Below are positions 24,206-33,113 of a stretch of DNA of 64,000 nt, in pieces (position 1 is the first letter of the stretch; every line of letters starts with the position of its first letter). This stretch comes from Flavobacterium limicola (lineage in GTDB: Bacteria > Bacteroidota > Bacteroidia > Flavobacteriales > Flavobacteriaceae): NCBI RefSeq assembly GCF_003634755.1, contig NZ_RBXA01000001.1, positions 1,364,001-1,428,000 of the forward strand, in the 5' to 3' direction. The notes beneath the pieces were generated by a model. The model had not been told where the DNA came from and did no database searches. It saw only the letters and a program-made list of their open reading frames with translations. The translations under genes were made by a program, and so were the position numbers.

Positions 24206-24741
24206 AAAGACTTTTGTTTAACGGTAAAGATATAAAAAGGTTGCTTTCAAATTCATTTTTGAAATTTTCTTAAAACCATTTTACAGAATCAGAAATAGAT
24301 GATTTTCGAACTTTAATGCAAAATTTCAATTAATTGATAAAGGTTTAGTTTTGATTATTAGGTTTTTAAAAATAGAAAAATATTTGGATTTAATTGGTCT
24401 TGAATTTTAAAAAAGTTCAACAATCGTTAATTTTGTGATTTTTTTAACAGATATTTTAAGATTAAATTGTTCTTTTTTTTTGGGCAATTCAGCAAGATTA
24501 TTCGCGGATATCACTGCTTTTTCAGCGTTATAATTCTTAATTACCAGTTGTTTTTTTATGTATTGAATTGCTGTTTTCAATTCCTTTTTTGCTAGGGATT
24601 AAGAGCTGTTTTCTGTGTTTTCAATTTCAGTAATGCCAGAATAATCCGTTTTGATTTCGGAATATAAATTTGAATTTTTATTGCAGGATTGTAACTGATA
24701 TTGATTCTATGTTTGTAATTTTGCCGCACAACTACATAAAA
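24206..24741. promoter_or_regulatory. Gene-free 536 bp between AraC and pyrF
   Basis: A pyrF -7 box TAATTTTG lies at 24716-24723. The rest is AT-rich. A minus-strand frame of about 60 codons starting with TTG (around 24410-24590) is Lys-rich and lacks any supporting feature, so it is not called. Confidence 0.4.
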
Positions 24742-25581
24742 ATGACAACACAACAACTTATCCAGCAAATTCAACAAAAAAAATCGTTCCTATGCGTAGG
24801 TTTAGATGTTGATTTGACCAAAATTCCATCGCATTTATTAGAGTCAGAAGATCCTATTTTTGAATTTAATAAAGCGATTATTGATGCCACTCATGACCTT
24901 ACTGTCGCCTATAAACCCAATACTGCTTTTTATGAAGCTCATGGTATAAAAGGATGGATGTCACTGCAAAAAACAATTAAGTATCTGAACGAAAATTATC
25001 CAGAAATCTTCACAATTGCTGATGCAAAACGCGGAGATATTGGAAATACATCATCGATGTATGCGAAAGCTTTCTTTGAAGATTTGAATTTCGACAGCGT
25101 TACTGTTGCTCCTTATATGGGAAAAGATTCTGTAGAACCCTTTTTAGCTTTCGAAAATAAACATACGATTATGTTGGCTTTGACTTCCAATGAAGGTGCA
25201 TTCGACTTTCAAACGCTGAATGTTTCCGACGCTTCGGGAGGAAAAGAATTGTACAAACAGGTTTTAGAAACGTCTAAAACATGGAAAAACAGCGAAAACC
25301 TGATGTACGTTGTAGGTGCTACTAAAGCCGAATATTTCACCGAAATCCGCAAAATTGTTCCTGACAGTTTTTTACTCGTTCCGGGAGTTGGCGCACAAGG
25401 AGGAAGTCTTTCAGAAGTTTGTAAATACGGCATGAATGCCAATGTAGGATTGCTCATTAATTCTTCCAGAGCGATTATTTATGCCTCAAACGGAACTGAT
25501 TTTGCCGAAAAGGCAAGAGCAGAAGCGTTGAAAATGCAACAGGAAATGGAAGAGATAATGAGTTTGAAGTTTAACGTTTAA
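24742..25581 (+). CDS. pyrF: Orotidine 5'-phosphate decarboxylase, type 2
   Basis: A 279-residue enzyme that decarboxylates OMP to UMP, the last step of de novo pyrimidine synthesis. The catalytic Asp-Lys-Asp region is [15 protein letters not shown] (about residues 92-106). The opening [14 protein letters not shown] and phosphate-binding [10 protein letters not shown] are characteristic of the longer type 2 branch. An in-frame TTG-started extension to 24670 is rejected; the ATG at 24742 is 18 bp after the -7 box and matches family length. Single gene. Confidence 0.95.
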   Translation: MTTQQLIQQIQQKKSFLCVGLDVDLTKIPSHLLESEDPIFEFNKAIIDATHDLTVAYKPNTAFYEAHGIKGWMSLQKTIKYLNENYPEIFTIADAKRGDIGNTSSMYAKAFFEDLNFDSVTVAPYMGKDSVEPFLAFENKHTIMLALTSNEGAFDFQTLNVSDASGGKELYKQVLETSKTWKNSENLMYVVGATKAEYFTEIRKIVPDSFLLVPGVGAQGGSLSEVCKYGMNANVGLLINSSRAIIYASNGTDFAEKARAEALKMQQEMEEIMSLKFNV

Positions 25582-25898
25582 AGTTTCAGGTTGTAACCAA
25601 AACATAAAACATAAAGCCTTTAATTATGAAACATATAAGTCATGTAAGTTAAAGAATGTTAGCTTGCTAAATAGTACTTAAGAAGGTATATAAGTTAAAA
25701 GCGTTTTTTATAAAGCTTTGACTTTCTTAAATGAACTATTTGACTGCATAAATTAATTGTAAATTAAAAACTTAAATGACTTTTATGTTTAACAATTTAT
25801 TTTTTCATAATGCTCTTATTTGTAAAAACTTAATTTTTCTCAATTTCTTAATGGTAAAAAAGCGGTCAATTGATGCTTTAACACTTTAAACTCTAAAC
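25582..25898. other. AT-rich gene-free stretch after pyrF
   Basis: Contains several degenerate ATG/TTAAA-rich words (cataaaacataaag, tatataagttaaaa) but no gene or stable hairpin that I can support. Confidence 0.4.
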
Positions 25899-26699
25899 TT
25901 GAAACAAAAAACTTTAATCGATCAAATAGGAACATCTCATTCTTTTGAAACGTCTCCAAAACGTATTATTTCATTAGTTCCCTCTCAAACGGAATTGCTT
26001 TATGATTTAGGTTTGGAAGACCGAATCATTGGAATTACAAAATTCTGTGTGCATCCGTATCATTTTAAATCAACCAAGAAAACCGTTGGCGGAACCAAGA
26101 AAGTGCATTATGAGAAAATCAGATTGCTGCAACCGGATATTATCATTTGTAATAAAGAGGAAAACACACCCGAAATTGTGGATGAATTGCGTAAAATTTG
26201 TCCGGTTTGGGTAACAAATATCATCACGATTGAAGATAATTTTCAAATGATAACCGACTTTGGTCAGCTCTTTAATTGTAGAACTGAGTCTCAGAAATGG
26301 AACGACAAATTGGCTTTTGCCTTGAGCGATTTTAAAAACTTCATCAAGGATAAACCGGAACAAAAAGTAGCGTATTTCATTTGGAAAAATCCTTATATGG
26401 TCGCAGGTTCTGATAATTTCATCAATGAATTATTGAAGCTGAATCACTTTAAAAATATCTACGAGAATAATGGGCGTTATCCGGAAATTGAACTCAAAAA
26501 AATGCGCTTGGAAGGTGATCCGGATTTGGTTTTTCTTTCTTCAGAACCATATCCTTTCAAGGAAGAAGATGCTTTTGAAATAGGTCGTTTTACGCATCAC
26601 GCAAAAACAGTGTTTGTAGATGGTGAAATGTTTTCCTGGTACGGAAGCCGATTGCTAAAAGCGTTTGACTACTTTAAAAAAATGCATCAAAAATTATAA
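25899..26699 (+). CDS. Helical-backbone metal receptor (BtuF-like), no signal peptide
   Basis: A 266-residue BtuF/periplasmic-binding type III domain: RIISLVPSQTELLYDLGLEDRIIGIT opens the fold, KIRLLQPDIIICNKEEN follows, and the C-terminal lobe contains VAGSDNFINELLKL and a long helix. Such proteins bind B12, haem or siderophore for ABC import, but this one starts directly with the domain and lacks a signal peptide. A TTG start at 25899 is used as no upstream ATG exists in frame. The absence of export suggests a cytoplasmic role or a missed N-terminus. An alpha/beta hydrolase gene follows 101 bp later. Confidence 0.85.
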   Translation: MKQKTLIDQIGTSHSFETSPKRIISLVPSQTELLYDLGLEDRIIGITKFCVHPYHFKSTKKTVGGTKKVHYEKIRLLQPDIIICNKEENTPEIVDELRKICPVWVTNIITIEDNFQMITDFGQLFNCRTESQKWNDKLAFALSDFKNFIKDKPEQKVAYFIWKNPYMVAGSDNFINELLKLNHFKNIYENNGRYPEIELKKMRLEGDPDLVFLSSEPYPFKEEDAFEIGRFTHHAKTVFVDGEMFSWYGSRLLKAFDYFKKMHQKL

Positions 26700-26800
26700 T
26701 TCGCATTCCTAGAGGATTAATTTGTATTCTGTTTGCATTTTGTAATTCTGACTCGTTTCCATCGGACATTCTCCTTTGAATTTTTTTTCAAATTTGTATT

Positions 26801-27664
26801 TTGAAACCATTCCGCAAGCAATATTATTGGTTAAGATTGCGATTCAAAATTAAAGTTATATTTTTACAAAAAAAAGACGTGATTAATTATACCATTTACG
26901 AAAATAAAAACAGTGATCAATGGGTGACTTTTGTTCATGGCGCTGGTGGAAGTTCGTCTATCTGGTTCAAACAAATTCGGGATTTCAAGAAACAGTATAA
27001 TGTATTGTTATTGGATTTACGAGGTCACGGGGAATCAAAACCCACTTTAAAAACGGCTTTCAAACAGAAATATACTTTTTCGGCTTTGGCCAATGATATT
27101 CTGGAAGTTTTAGATTTTCTAAAAATCAAAAAATCACATTTCGTTGGTATTTCATTGGGTACCATTCTCATCAGACAATTGGCTGAAATGTATCCGGAAC
27201 GCGTGCAAAGTATGATTTTGGGAGGTGCTATCTTAAAGATGAATTTCCGTTCCCAAGTATTGATGCGATTGGGAAATATGTTTAAATATGTATTGCCTTA
27301 TCTCGTTTTATACAAGTTTTTTGCCTTTGTCATCATGCCTAAAAAAAGTCACAAGCAATCTCGTGTTCTTTTTATAAACGAGGCCAAGAAATTATACCAA
27401 AAAGAATTTATAAAGTGGTTTAAACTTACTGCCGAAATAAACCCGGTGCTGAAATGGTTCCGCCAAGTCGAATTGAATATTCCTACGCTATATGTTATGG
27501 GTGAAGAAGATTATATGTTTTTGCCATCGGTTCGTAAAGTAGTGGAGAATCATTATAAATCTTCGAAACTCTTTGTGATAGAAAAATGTGGACACGTAGT
27601 TAATGTGGAGCAACCTAATGCTTTTAACGATGCGGTACTTTCTTTTATAAATACGGCCAAATAA
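26801..27664 (+). CDS. Alpha/beta hydrolase
   Basis: A 287-residue alpha/beta-fold hydrolase: oxyanion region FVHGAGGSSSIW, then LLDLRGHGES, nucleophile elbow VGISLGTIL (Ser of GxSxG), a downstream Asp in VMGEEDYMF and the catalytic His in KCGHVVNVEQP. Cap helices lie around 150-215. The substrate is not predictable. It starts with TTG at 26801; the basic N-terminus (KPFRKQYYWLRLRF) precedes the first strand. Followed by a strong terminator. Cytoplasmic. Confidence 0.88.
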   Translation: MKPFRKQYYWLRLRFKIKVIFLQKKDVINYTIYENKNSDQWVTFVHGAGGSSSIWFKQIRDFKKQYNVLLLDLRGHGESKPTLKTAFKQKYTFSALANDILEVLDFLKIKKSHFVGISLGTILIRQLAEMYPERVQSMILGGAILKMNFRSQVLMRLGNMFKYVLPYLVLYKFFAFVIMPKKSHKQSRVLFINEAKKLYQKEFIKWFKLTAEINPVLKWFRQVELNIPTLYVMGEEDYMFLPSVRKVVENHYKSSKLFVIEKCGHVVNVEQPNAFNDAVLSFINTAK

Positions 27665-27666
27665 AA

Positions 27667-27692
27667 AATGCCTGCACTATGAATGCAGGCAA
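27667..27692 (+). terminator. Terminator after the hydrolase gene
   Basis: The stem tgcctgca/tgcaggca with a 7-base loop, followed by ttcttt; strong stem but a poor T-run. Confidence 0.65.
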
Positions 27693-28015
27693 TTCTTTAA
27701 CTAACCAAAACCAAAATAATAAATAACCAGTTTATTACTCTGCAAAGATCACACTTAAGGAAACGTTTTGCTGTTAAGATTTTGTTATTACTTTGTTGTA
27801 CATACGTTAAGTTTCTTTAACTTTAATATGTTGTTTCTGGTAGCGTTTTTTGTGTCAGAATATATTTCGAAATTACCCCATTTCTACCTATCCAAATTTT
27901 ACTTTCTTCTGTTGAAAAACACTGATTTTTCGATGTTACTTTTATAGGCGTCATCAATTTTAGTGGTGTTTTGCATTTTGTTATTCCTTGATGAAAACTA
28001 TTAAATCGCATTACT
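27693..28015. promoter_or_regulatory. Upstream region of the catalase gene
   Basis: AT-rich, no gene called. A 62-codon minus-strand frame here has no supporting feature. The catalase promoter must lie in the 3' half but no confident boxes are seen. Confidence 0.35.
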
Positions 28016-29500
28016 ATGAAATCACATGAAAAACTTACAACAGCGTCTGGAAGACCATTTGTAGAAAACGAAAATTCTCAATCTGTGGGTTCACGCGGAC
28101 CGTTACTTTTACAAGATTATATTTTGCACGAAAAAATGGCGCATTTCAATAGAGAGCGAATTCCGGAGCGCGTGGTTCATGCAAAAGGTTCGGGAGCTTT
28201 TGGAACATTCACCGTAACACATGATATCACTAAGTATACAAAAGCCAAACTATTTTCTGAAATTGGAAAAGAAACTAAGGTCATCATGCGTTTTTCTACC
28301 GTAGGAGGCGAACGAGGTTCAGCGGATACCGAAAGAGATCCACGTGGTTTTTCGATTAAGTTTTATACTGAAGATGGCAATTGGGATTTAGTAGGCAATA
28401 ATACACCCGTTTTTTTTGTGAAAGATCCTAAAAAGTTCGGAGATTTTATCCATACCCAAAAACGAGATCCGTATACCAATATGAAATCACCAACGATGAT
28501 GTGGGATTATTGGTCGCTAAATCCGGAGAGTTTACATCAGGTGTTGATTTTAATGTCAGATCGGGGAACGCCTTATGGCTACCGTCATATGCACGGTTTT
28601 GGTAGTCATACATTTTCAATGATTAATGCAGCCAATGAACGGACTTACGTAAAATTTCATTTCATAACAGCGCAGGGAATCAAAAATTTCACCAATGAAG
28701 AAGCAGCCGAAATGAAATCCCGAGATATGGATTTTGCCCAAAGAGATTTGTTTGAAAACATTGATAAAGGAAATTTTCCACAATGGAATTTGCAAATCCA
28801 AGTCATGACCGAAGAACAGGCAAATTCCCAAGACTATTATTTAAATCCATTTGATGTAACGAAAGTTTGGCCTCACGCCGATTTTCCTCTGATTGATGTT
28901 GGCGTTTTAGAATTAAATCAAAATCCACACAATTACTTTCAGGATATTGAGCAAGTCGCATTTGCACCGGCTCATGTGGTTGACGGAATTGGATATTCAC
29001 CGGATAAAATGTTGCAAGGCAGATTGTTGTCCTATCCTGATGCGCAACGCTATCGTTTGGGAACTAATTATGAGCAAATTCCAGTTAACCGCTGTCCATT
29101 TGCAACTAATAATTACCAGCGGGACGGACAAATGCGAGTGGATGGAAATGGAGGCAGTAACCCGAATTATTATCCCAATATTTTCGATACGATGGAAATA
29201 GACCCAGCTTATACAGAACCCCCATTGGAAGTTTTTAGCGATTTTGCGGACTGGTACGATAGAAATTGCGAGGGAGAAAACGATCATTATTCGCAACCGG
29301 GAAATTTATTTAAAATCATGACTCCGGAGCAACAACAGAACACGATACATACTATCATTTCGCACATGTCAGGTATTGAAGGTCCTAAAAAAGACGAAAT
29401 AGTAAATCGTCAGTTGAGTCATTTTTATAGAGTTGATGGCCGAATAGGAGCGGGAGTTGCTGAAGGATTAGGAGTTGACGTTGATTTGTTAGAAAGATAA
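28016..29500 (+). CDS. katA: Monofunctional haem catalase
   Basis: A 494-residue small-subunit catalase (2 H2O2 to 2 H2O + O2), cytoplasmic. Haem-pocket residues are in the usual places: distal His in ERVVHAKGSGAFGTF (about residue 60), Asn in the GNNTPVFF region, and the proximal Tyr ligand in SYPDAQRYRLGTNYEQIPVN (about 345-360). The length and absence of the C-terminal flavodoxin-like domain place it with small (clade 3-like) catalases. Monocistronic, with its own terminator at 29523. A role in peroxide defence is well established for the family. Confidence 0.95.
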   Translation: MKSHEKLTTASGRPFVENENSQSVGSRGPLLLQDYILHEKMAHFNRERIPERVVHAKGSGAFGTFTVTHDITKYTKAKLFSEIGKETKVIMRFSTVGGERGSADTERDPRGFSIKFYTEDGNWDLVGNNTPVFFVKDPKKFGDFIHTQKRDPYTNMKSPTMMWDYWSLNPESLHQVLILMSDRGTPYGYRHMHGFGSHTFSMINAANERTYVKFHFITAQGIKNFTNEEAAEMKSRDMDFAQRDLFENIDKGNFPQWNLQIQVMTEEQANSQDYYLNPFDVTKVWPHADFPLIDVGVLELNQNPHNYFQDIEQVAFAPAHVVDGIGYSPDKMLQGRLLSYPDAQRYRLGTNYEQIPVNRCPFATNNYQRDGQMRVDGNGGSNPNYYPNIFDTMEIDPAYTEPPLEVFSDFADWYDRNCEGENDHYSQPGNLFKIMTPEQQQNTIHTIISHMSGIEGPKKDEIVNRQLSHFYRVDGRIGAGVAEGLGVDVDLLER

Positions 29501-29522
29501 AAATTTCGATTTTTCGCAAAAC

Positions 29523-29549
29523 AAAGCTCACCAAAAGTGAGCTTTTTTT
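29523..29549 (+). terminator. Catalase terminator
   Basis: The stem aaagctcac/gtgagcttt with a 4-base loop and a T-run. Confidence 0.88.
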
Positions 29550-29614
29550 ATATCGCAGATTCCTTAATTCGATGTGTTTTCTCCCTTTCCTTTGTAGAGA
29601 ATCGTGGTTAGGAT

Positions 29615-30469
29615 TTATAAAAATACCACCGTTTTATTGTCATAAACCATTGTTTTTCTTTCGGCATGTAATTTTATGGCTCTGGCCAAAACCATGCGTT
29701 CCAGATCGCGTCCTTTCGTGATAAAATCCTCTATCGAATGGCTGTGCGAAACTCGGGCAATATCCTGCTCGATAATCGGGCCTTCATCCAATCCTTCGGT
29801 TACATAATGACTGGTGGCACCAATGATTTTCACACCGCGTTTAAAAGCAGAATGATAGGGTTTTGCCCCAGGAAACGCCGGAAGAAAAGAGTGATGAATA
29901 TTGATGATTTGATTTTTGTATGCTGCAATCAAATTGGGTGTGATAATTTGCATGTAGCGCGCCAAAACAATAAAGTCAATATTGTATTGCTTTAGTAAAT
30001 CCAATTGCTTTTGCTCGCCTTCGGTTTTAATGTCTTTAGTAAACGGAACATAATGAAACGGAATAGAAAAACGTTCCGCCACTGCTTTCAAATCTTCATG
30101 GTTGCTGATGATTAAAGGAATTTCTAGCGGCAATTCGCCGGCGCTGTAACGTCCTAAAATATCATACAAGCAATGGTCGTATTTAGAAACAAACAAAGCC
30201 ATTCTTGGTTTTTCGTCTTGAGTATACATTTCCCATGACATATTGAATGGAGCAGCTAACTTAGCTTGGAAATCAGTTTTAATAGCTTCAATATTCCAAT
30301 TTTTGGCACTGAATTCACATTCTAAACGCATGAAAAAGACATTTTCATCGGCATCAACATGTTGATCTAAATAAATAATATTGCCATCAATGGACGAAAT
30401 ATAATTCGTAACGGAGGCAATAATTGCTTTTTGATCTTCGCAATGGATTAGGATTGTAATTTTTTGCAT
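29615..30469 (-). CDS. purU: Formyltetrahydrofolate deformylase
   Basis: A 284-residue enzyme that hydrolyses 10-formyl-THF to THF and formate, balancing one-carbon pools. N-terminal ACT domain (residues 1-80: ILIHCEDQKAIIASVTNYISSIDGNI) and C-terminal formyltransferase-fold catalytic domain with the Asn-His-Asp set: NIHHSFLPAFPGAKPYHSAF and DEGPIIEQD. Length and domain order are typical. It runs convergently toward the catalase terminator. Cytoplasmic. Confidence 0.95.
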   Translation of the reverse strand: MQKITILIHCEDQKAIIASVTNYISSIDGNIIYLDQHVDADENVFFMRLECEFSAKNWNIEAIKTDFQAKLAAPFNMSWEMYTQDEKPRMALFVSKYDHCLYDILGRYSAGELPLEIPLIISNHEDLKAVAERFSIPFHYVPFTKDIKTEGEQKQLDLLKQYNIDFIVLARYMQIITPNLIAAYKNQIINIHHSFLPAFPGAKPYHSAFKRGVKIIGATSHYVTEGLDEGPIIEQDIARVSHSHSIEDFITKGRDLERMVLARAIKLHAERKTMVYDNKTVVFL

Positions 30470-30593
30470 TAGCGTTCTGTTTTCAGCTTTGTTCTTAGTA
30501 ATGAATAGTATTTTTCAAAACTAAACGTATTTGTACTTATAAAAAAGTTGAATTTGGCTGTTTTATGTTTGAAAAAAACAGCCCAATTTCAAT

Positions 30594-31301
30594 CTATTTG
30601 TAATCCTGCATTGCAAAAACTTTCTGCAACAAAACAGAAGTTCTGGCACTTAGGTTCGTTCTGATGTTTTTCTCTTCAACGGCAACCATTTTGAAAACGC
30701 CATTCAACGCTTGATTCGTAACATAATCCGTCAAATCAGGATTTACTTTGTTCACTAAAGGAATGCTGTTGTATTTTGTAATAATATTAGTCCAAACTTT
30801 ATCGGCACCAACTTTAGTAAACGAATTTTTAATCACCGGATTGAATTTTCCGTACAAAGCCGTTGAAGTGCTGTTTTGTAAATAATTCGTAGCCGAACTT
30901 TCATTGCCCATCAAAATCGTTTTGGCATCCATAAATGTCATATTTCTAACAGCGTCAACAAATATTGGCGTCGCTTCTTTTACCGCGTCTTCAGCAGCAC
31001 GATTCAAGACTTTTAAACCTTCATCGGCTAAAGAACTTAGTCCAATTCTTCTCAAACCCGCGTCTACTTTTCTTAATTCTTCCGGCAATAAAATTTTTAC
31101 GGCTTCATTTCTGTAAAAACCATCGGTAGCGGTCAGTTTGGTCACCTGTTTTGAAATTCCATTATTCAATGCTTCCTTCAATCCGCCGGCAATATCAACC
31201 CCGCCAATCCCTTGCGTTTGCGGAAATTGATTCATAACTTGTTGCATTTCGGCACAACTGGAAAGTGAAATTGCTACTGCTAAAACTAAAATTTTCTTCA
31301 T
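30594..31301 (-). CDS. DUF4197 lipoprotein
   Basis: A 235-residue protein with signal and lipobox (MKKILVLAVAISLSSCAEMQ, Cys at about 16). The mature part is a helical DUF4197 domain: GGLKEALNNGISKQVTKLT, FYRNEAVKILLPEELRKV, LNRAAEDAVKEATPIFVDAV and DYVTNQALNGVFKMVAVEEKNIR. An upstream extension to 31337 exists, but the ATG at 31301 is the only start that yields a lipoprotein signal. Membrane-attached; biochemical function unknown. Found in diverse Gram-negative bacteria. Confidence 0.9.
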   Translation of the reverse strand: MKKILVLAVAISLSSCAEMQQVMNQFPQTQGIGGVDIAGGLKEALNNGISKQVTKLTATDGFYRNEAVKILLPEELRKVDAGLRRIGLSSLADEGLKVLNRAAEDAVKEATPIFVDAVRNMTFMDAKTILMGNESSATNYLQNSTSTALYGKFNPVIKNSFTKVGADKVWTNIITKYNSIPLVNKVNPDLTDYVTNQALNGVFKMVAVEEKNIRTNLSARTSVLLQKVFAMQDYK

Positions 31302-31500
31302 CGTAAATTGTTTATTTATTAATTCGCCTTCCGGCATTTGTAAAAATACTACTTATTCAAAAACAAAGCCAACTATTCTTTAGGATTACAAATTTTAGTT
31401 TTATTAAACAGCATTCGTACCGCTTCTAGAAGCCTAGGGACTATCTGGGCTAGTTTAGAAGTTTTTTTTAGGATGTGGATAAAATATGACAGATATAAAT

Positions 31501-31536
31501 AAAAAAGGAGATTCAACGGTAAGTGAATCTCCTTTA
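31501..31536 (-). terminator. Terminator of the 31575 gene
   Basis: The stem ggagattca/tgaatctcc with an 8-base loop; the A-run at 31501-31506 is the T-run on the minus strand. Confidence 0.8.
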
Positions 31537-31574
31537 AGGGTTAATTTTATCTGATAAACTATAGAGTTCAATTA

Positions 31575-32831
31575 TTATTTCACTACAAATTTACCATTCT
31601 GATTGTAGTAAATTTCATTAGAACTTGATTCGTATTTTTTATAACCAGAATCTGCTGTTTTTTCTACCAGTAAAAAAATATTTTGATACGGGATATAATT
31701 TAATTCAAGCCCTTTTTCAGTTGTAATTGTTGTTTTGTCATCAACATAAACAAAATCAACTTCACCATTTTCTTTATATATCCAAACCTTTGGCTTTGTA
31801 TCGGCTGAACTCATGATATTTCCTTCCGAAAAATTTGCAAATCGGTCTACTTTAATTTTTCCTTTCTGAGATTTTCCGTTTTGTGTTACAGTGCCATTCA
31901 TAAAATTAATAAAATAGGCAGAATCATGCGTTAGATTCTCCACTTTAGTGTCAAAATTTGTTTTGTTTACTGCAATCAAACTTTCAATATTTGCTTTAGT
32001 CTCATCTGGCCACATACTCATCATACCAGCACCTTGTTTGGCAGTTTCAAGATATTCTAAAGATTTACTAAAGTTTAAACGAAACATTTCAGTAAGAGAT
32101 AAGTTTAGGTAAATCACTTTGTTGTAATCTTTTGGTTTCAACTTTGGATATTCTTTACCCACATAACCTAAATAAAATTTTTCTAATTCTGCTAAATAAT
32201 TCTGATCTAAAGAATTACTAGCTATTTTGCTTAAAAATTCATCCGTTTTTGTATTCAATTCTACTAATTCAGGAAGTTCTTCTGACTTAACAAATACACC
32301 ATAGTTTAGAGTATATTCTTTTTCACTAGATAAGAAATTGTTATCTTTTATGTATTTATAGCCTATGTTATTCAGATCATTAGCTAGATTTACATATGGT
32401 TTTACATTTGTATATGTAGGAGAATATAATTTAGCATTGGATCCTTTTTCATAAATAATCTCGTTGTTTTTACCTACAACTAAATATTTGAAATCGCCGT
32501 CTAAATAATAGGTGCCATTATCAGCTTTTTTATAAGTCGCTCCATTATATCCCATCAAAACACGAACGTCAGGATTCGTATTGTTTTTCTTGGTGTAATC
32601 TTCTATAGTGTTTTTAGTAACATTGTTTTCATAAGTCAATTTTTCCTTGTCTGCAGCTTCAGTATTCCAAGAATCGTCTCCTTGAATAATAATGTCATAA
32701 GTATTAATGTTTTTAAAAAACTCAGACTTAGGAATGGTAATGTTTACCTTTTTTTTGTTGGTATCAGCTTTTTGAGCATAAGATGTACCGCTAATGAAAG
32801 CCAATAGTAGAAGTAAAGTAGTTTTTTTCAT
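31575..32831 (-). CDS. Secreted hypothetical protein
   Basis: A 418-residue protein with signal peptide (1-19, ending TSYAQ). The mature part includes a central helical, possibly TPR-like region (about 200-260: LELEKFYLGYVGKEYPKLKPKDYNK and SKSLEYLETAKQGAGMMSMW) and a C-terminal beta-rich part resembling a small repeat wrapper (VWIYKENGEVDFVYVDDKTT and IYYNQNGKFVVK). No catalytic motif. Single gene with its own terminator. Extracytoplasmic; function unknown. Confidence 0.75.
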   Translation of the reverse strand: MKKTTLLLLLAFISGTSYAQKADTNKKKVNITIPKSEFFKNINTYDIIIQGDDSWNTEAADKEKLTYENNVTKNTIEDYTKKNNTNPDVRVLMGYNGATYKKADNGTYYLDGDFKYLVVGKNNEIIYEKGSNAKLYSPTYTNVKPYVNLANDLNNIGYKYIKDNNFLSSEKEYTLNYGVFVKSEELPELVELNTKTDEFLSKIASNSLDQNYLAELEKFYLGYVGKEYPKLKPKDYNKVIYLNLSLTEMFRLNFSKSLEYLETAKQGAGMMSMWPDETKANIESLIAVNKTNFDTKVENLTHDSAYFINFMNGTVTQNGKSQKGKIKVDRFANFSEGNIMSSADTKPKVWIYKENGEVDFVYVDDKTTITTEKGLELNYIPYQNIFLLVEKTADSGYKKYESSSNEIYYNQNGKFVVK

Positions 32832-33113
32832 GTATTTTTTTTTTCAAATATATGAATATGACTCTTAATTATGGTTTTGGAATCTTTATTAAATTTAAAA
32901 AAATAGAAAGATTTGTAACTATTAAATAATGAGGTGATTATTTAGTAAATGCCAATTTTTGAAACCTAAAAAGACATTTTTTTTAAATTACTTGTAAAAA
33001 TTATCTAACGAAATTTAAAATAATATTCCTTATTTATTAACAACGAGGAGCAACATCAAATAATTTTTAAAATAAAATTGTAAATTGCAGGCTTAAATTA
33101 TCATATTCATAAA

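Noticed and set aside
27823..28011. 62-codon minus-strand frame upstream of katA
   Set aside because: No ribosome binding site, domain or membrane/signal pattern; likely chance.
31302..31337. N-terminal extension of the DUF4197 gene
   Set aside because: It would hide the lipoprotein signal.
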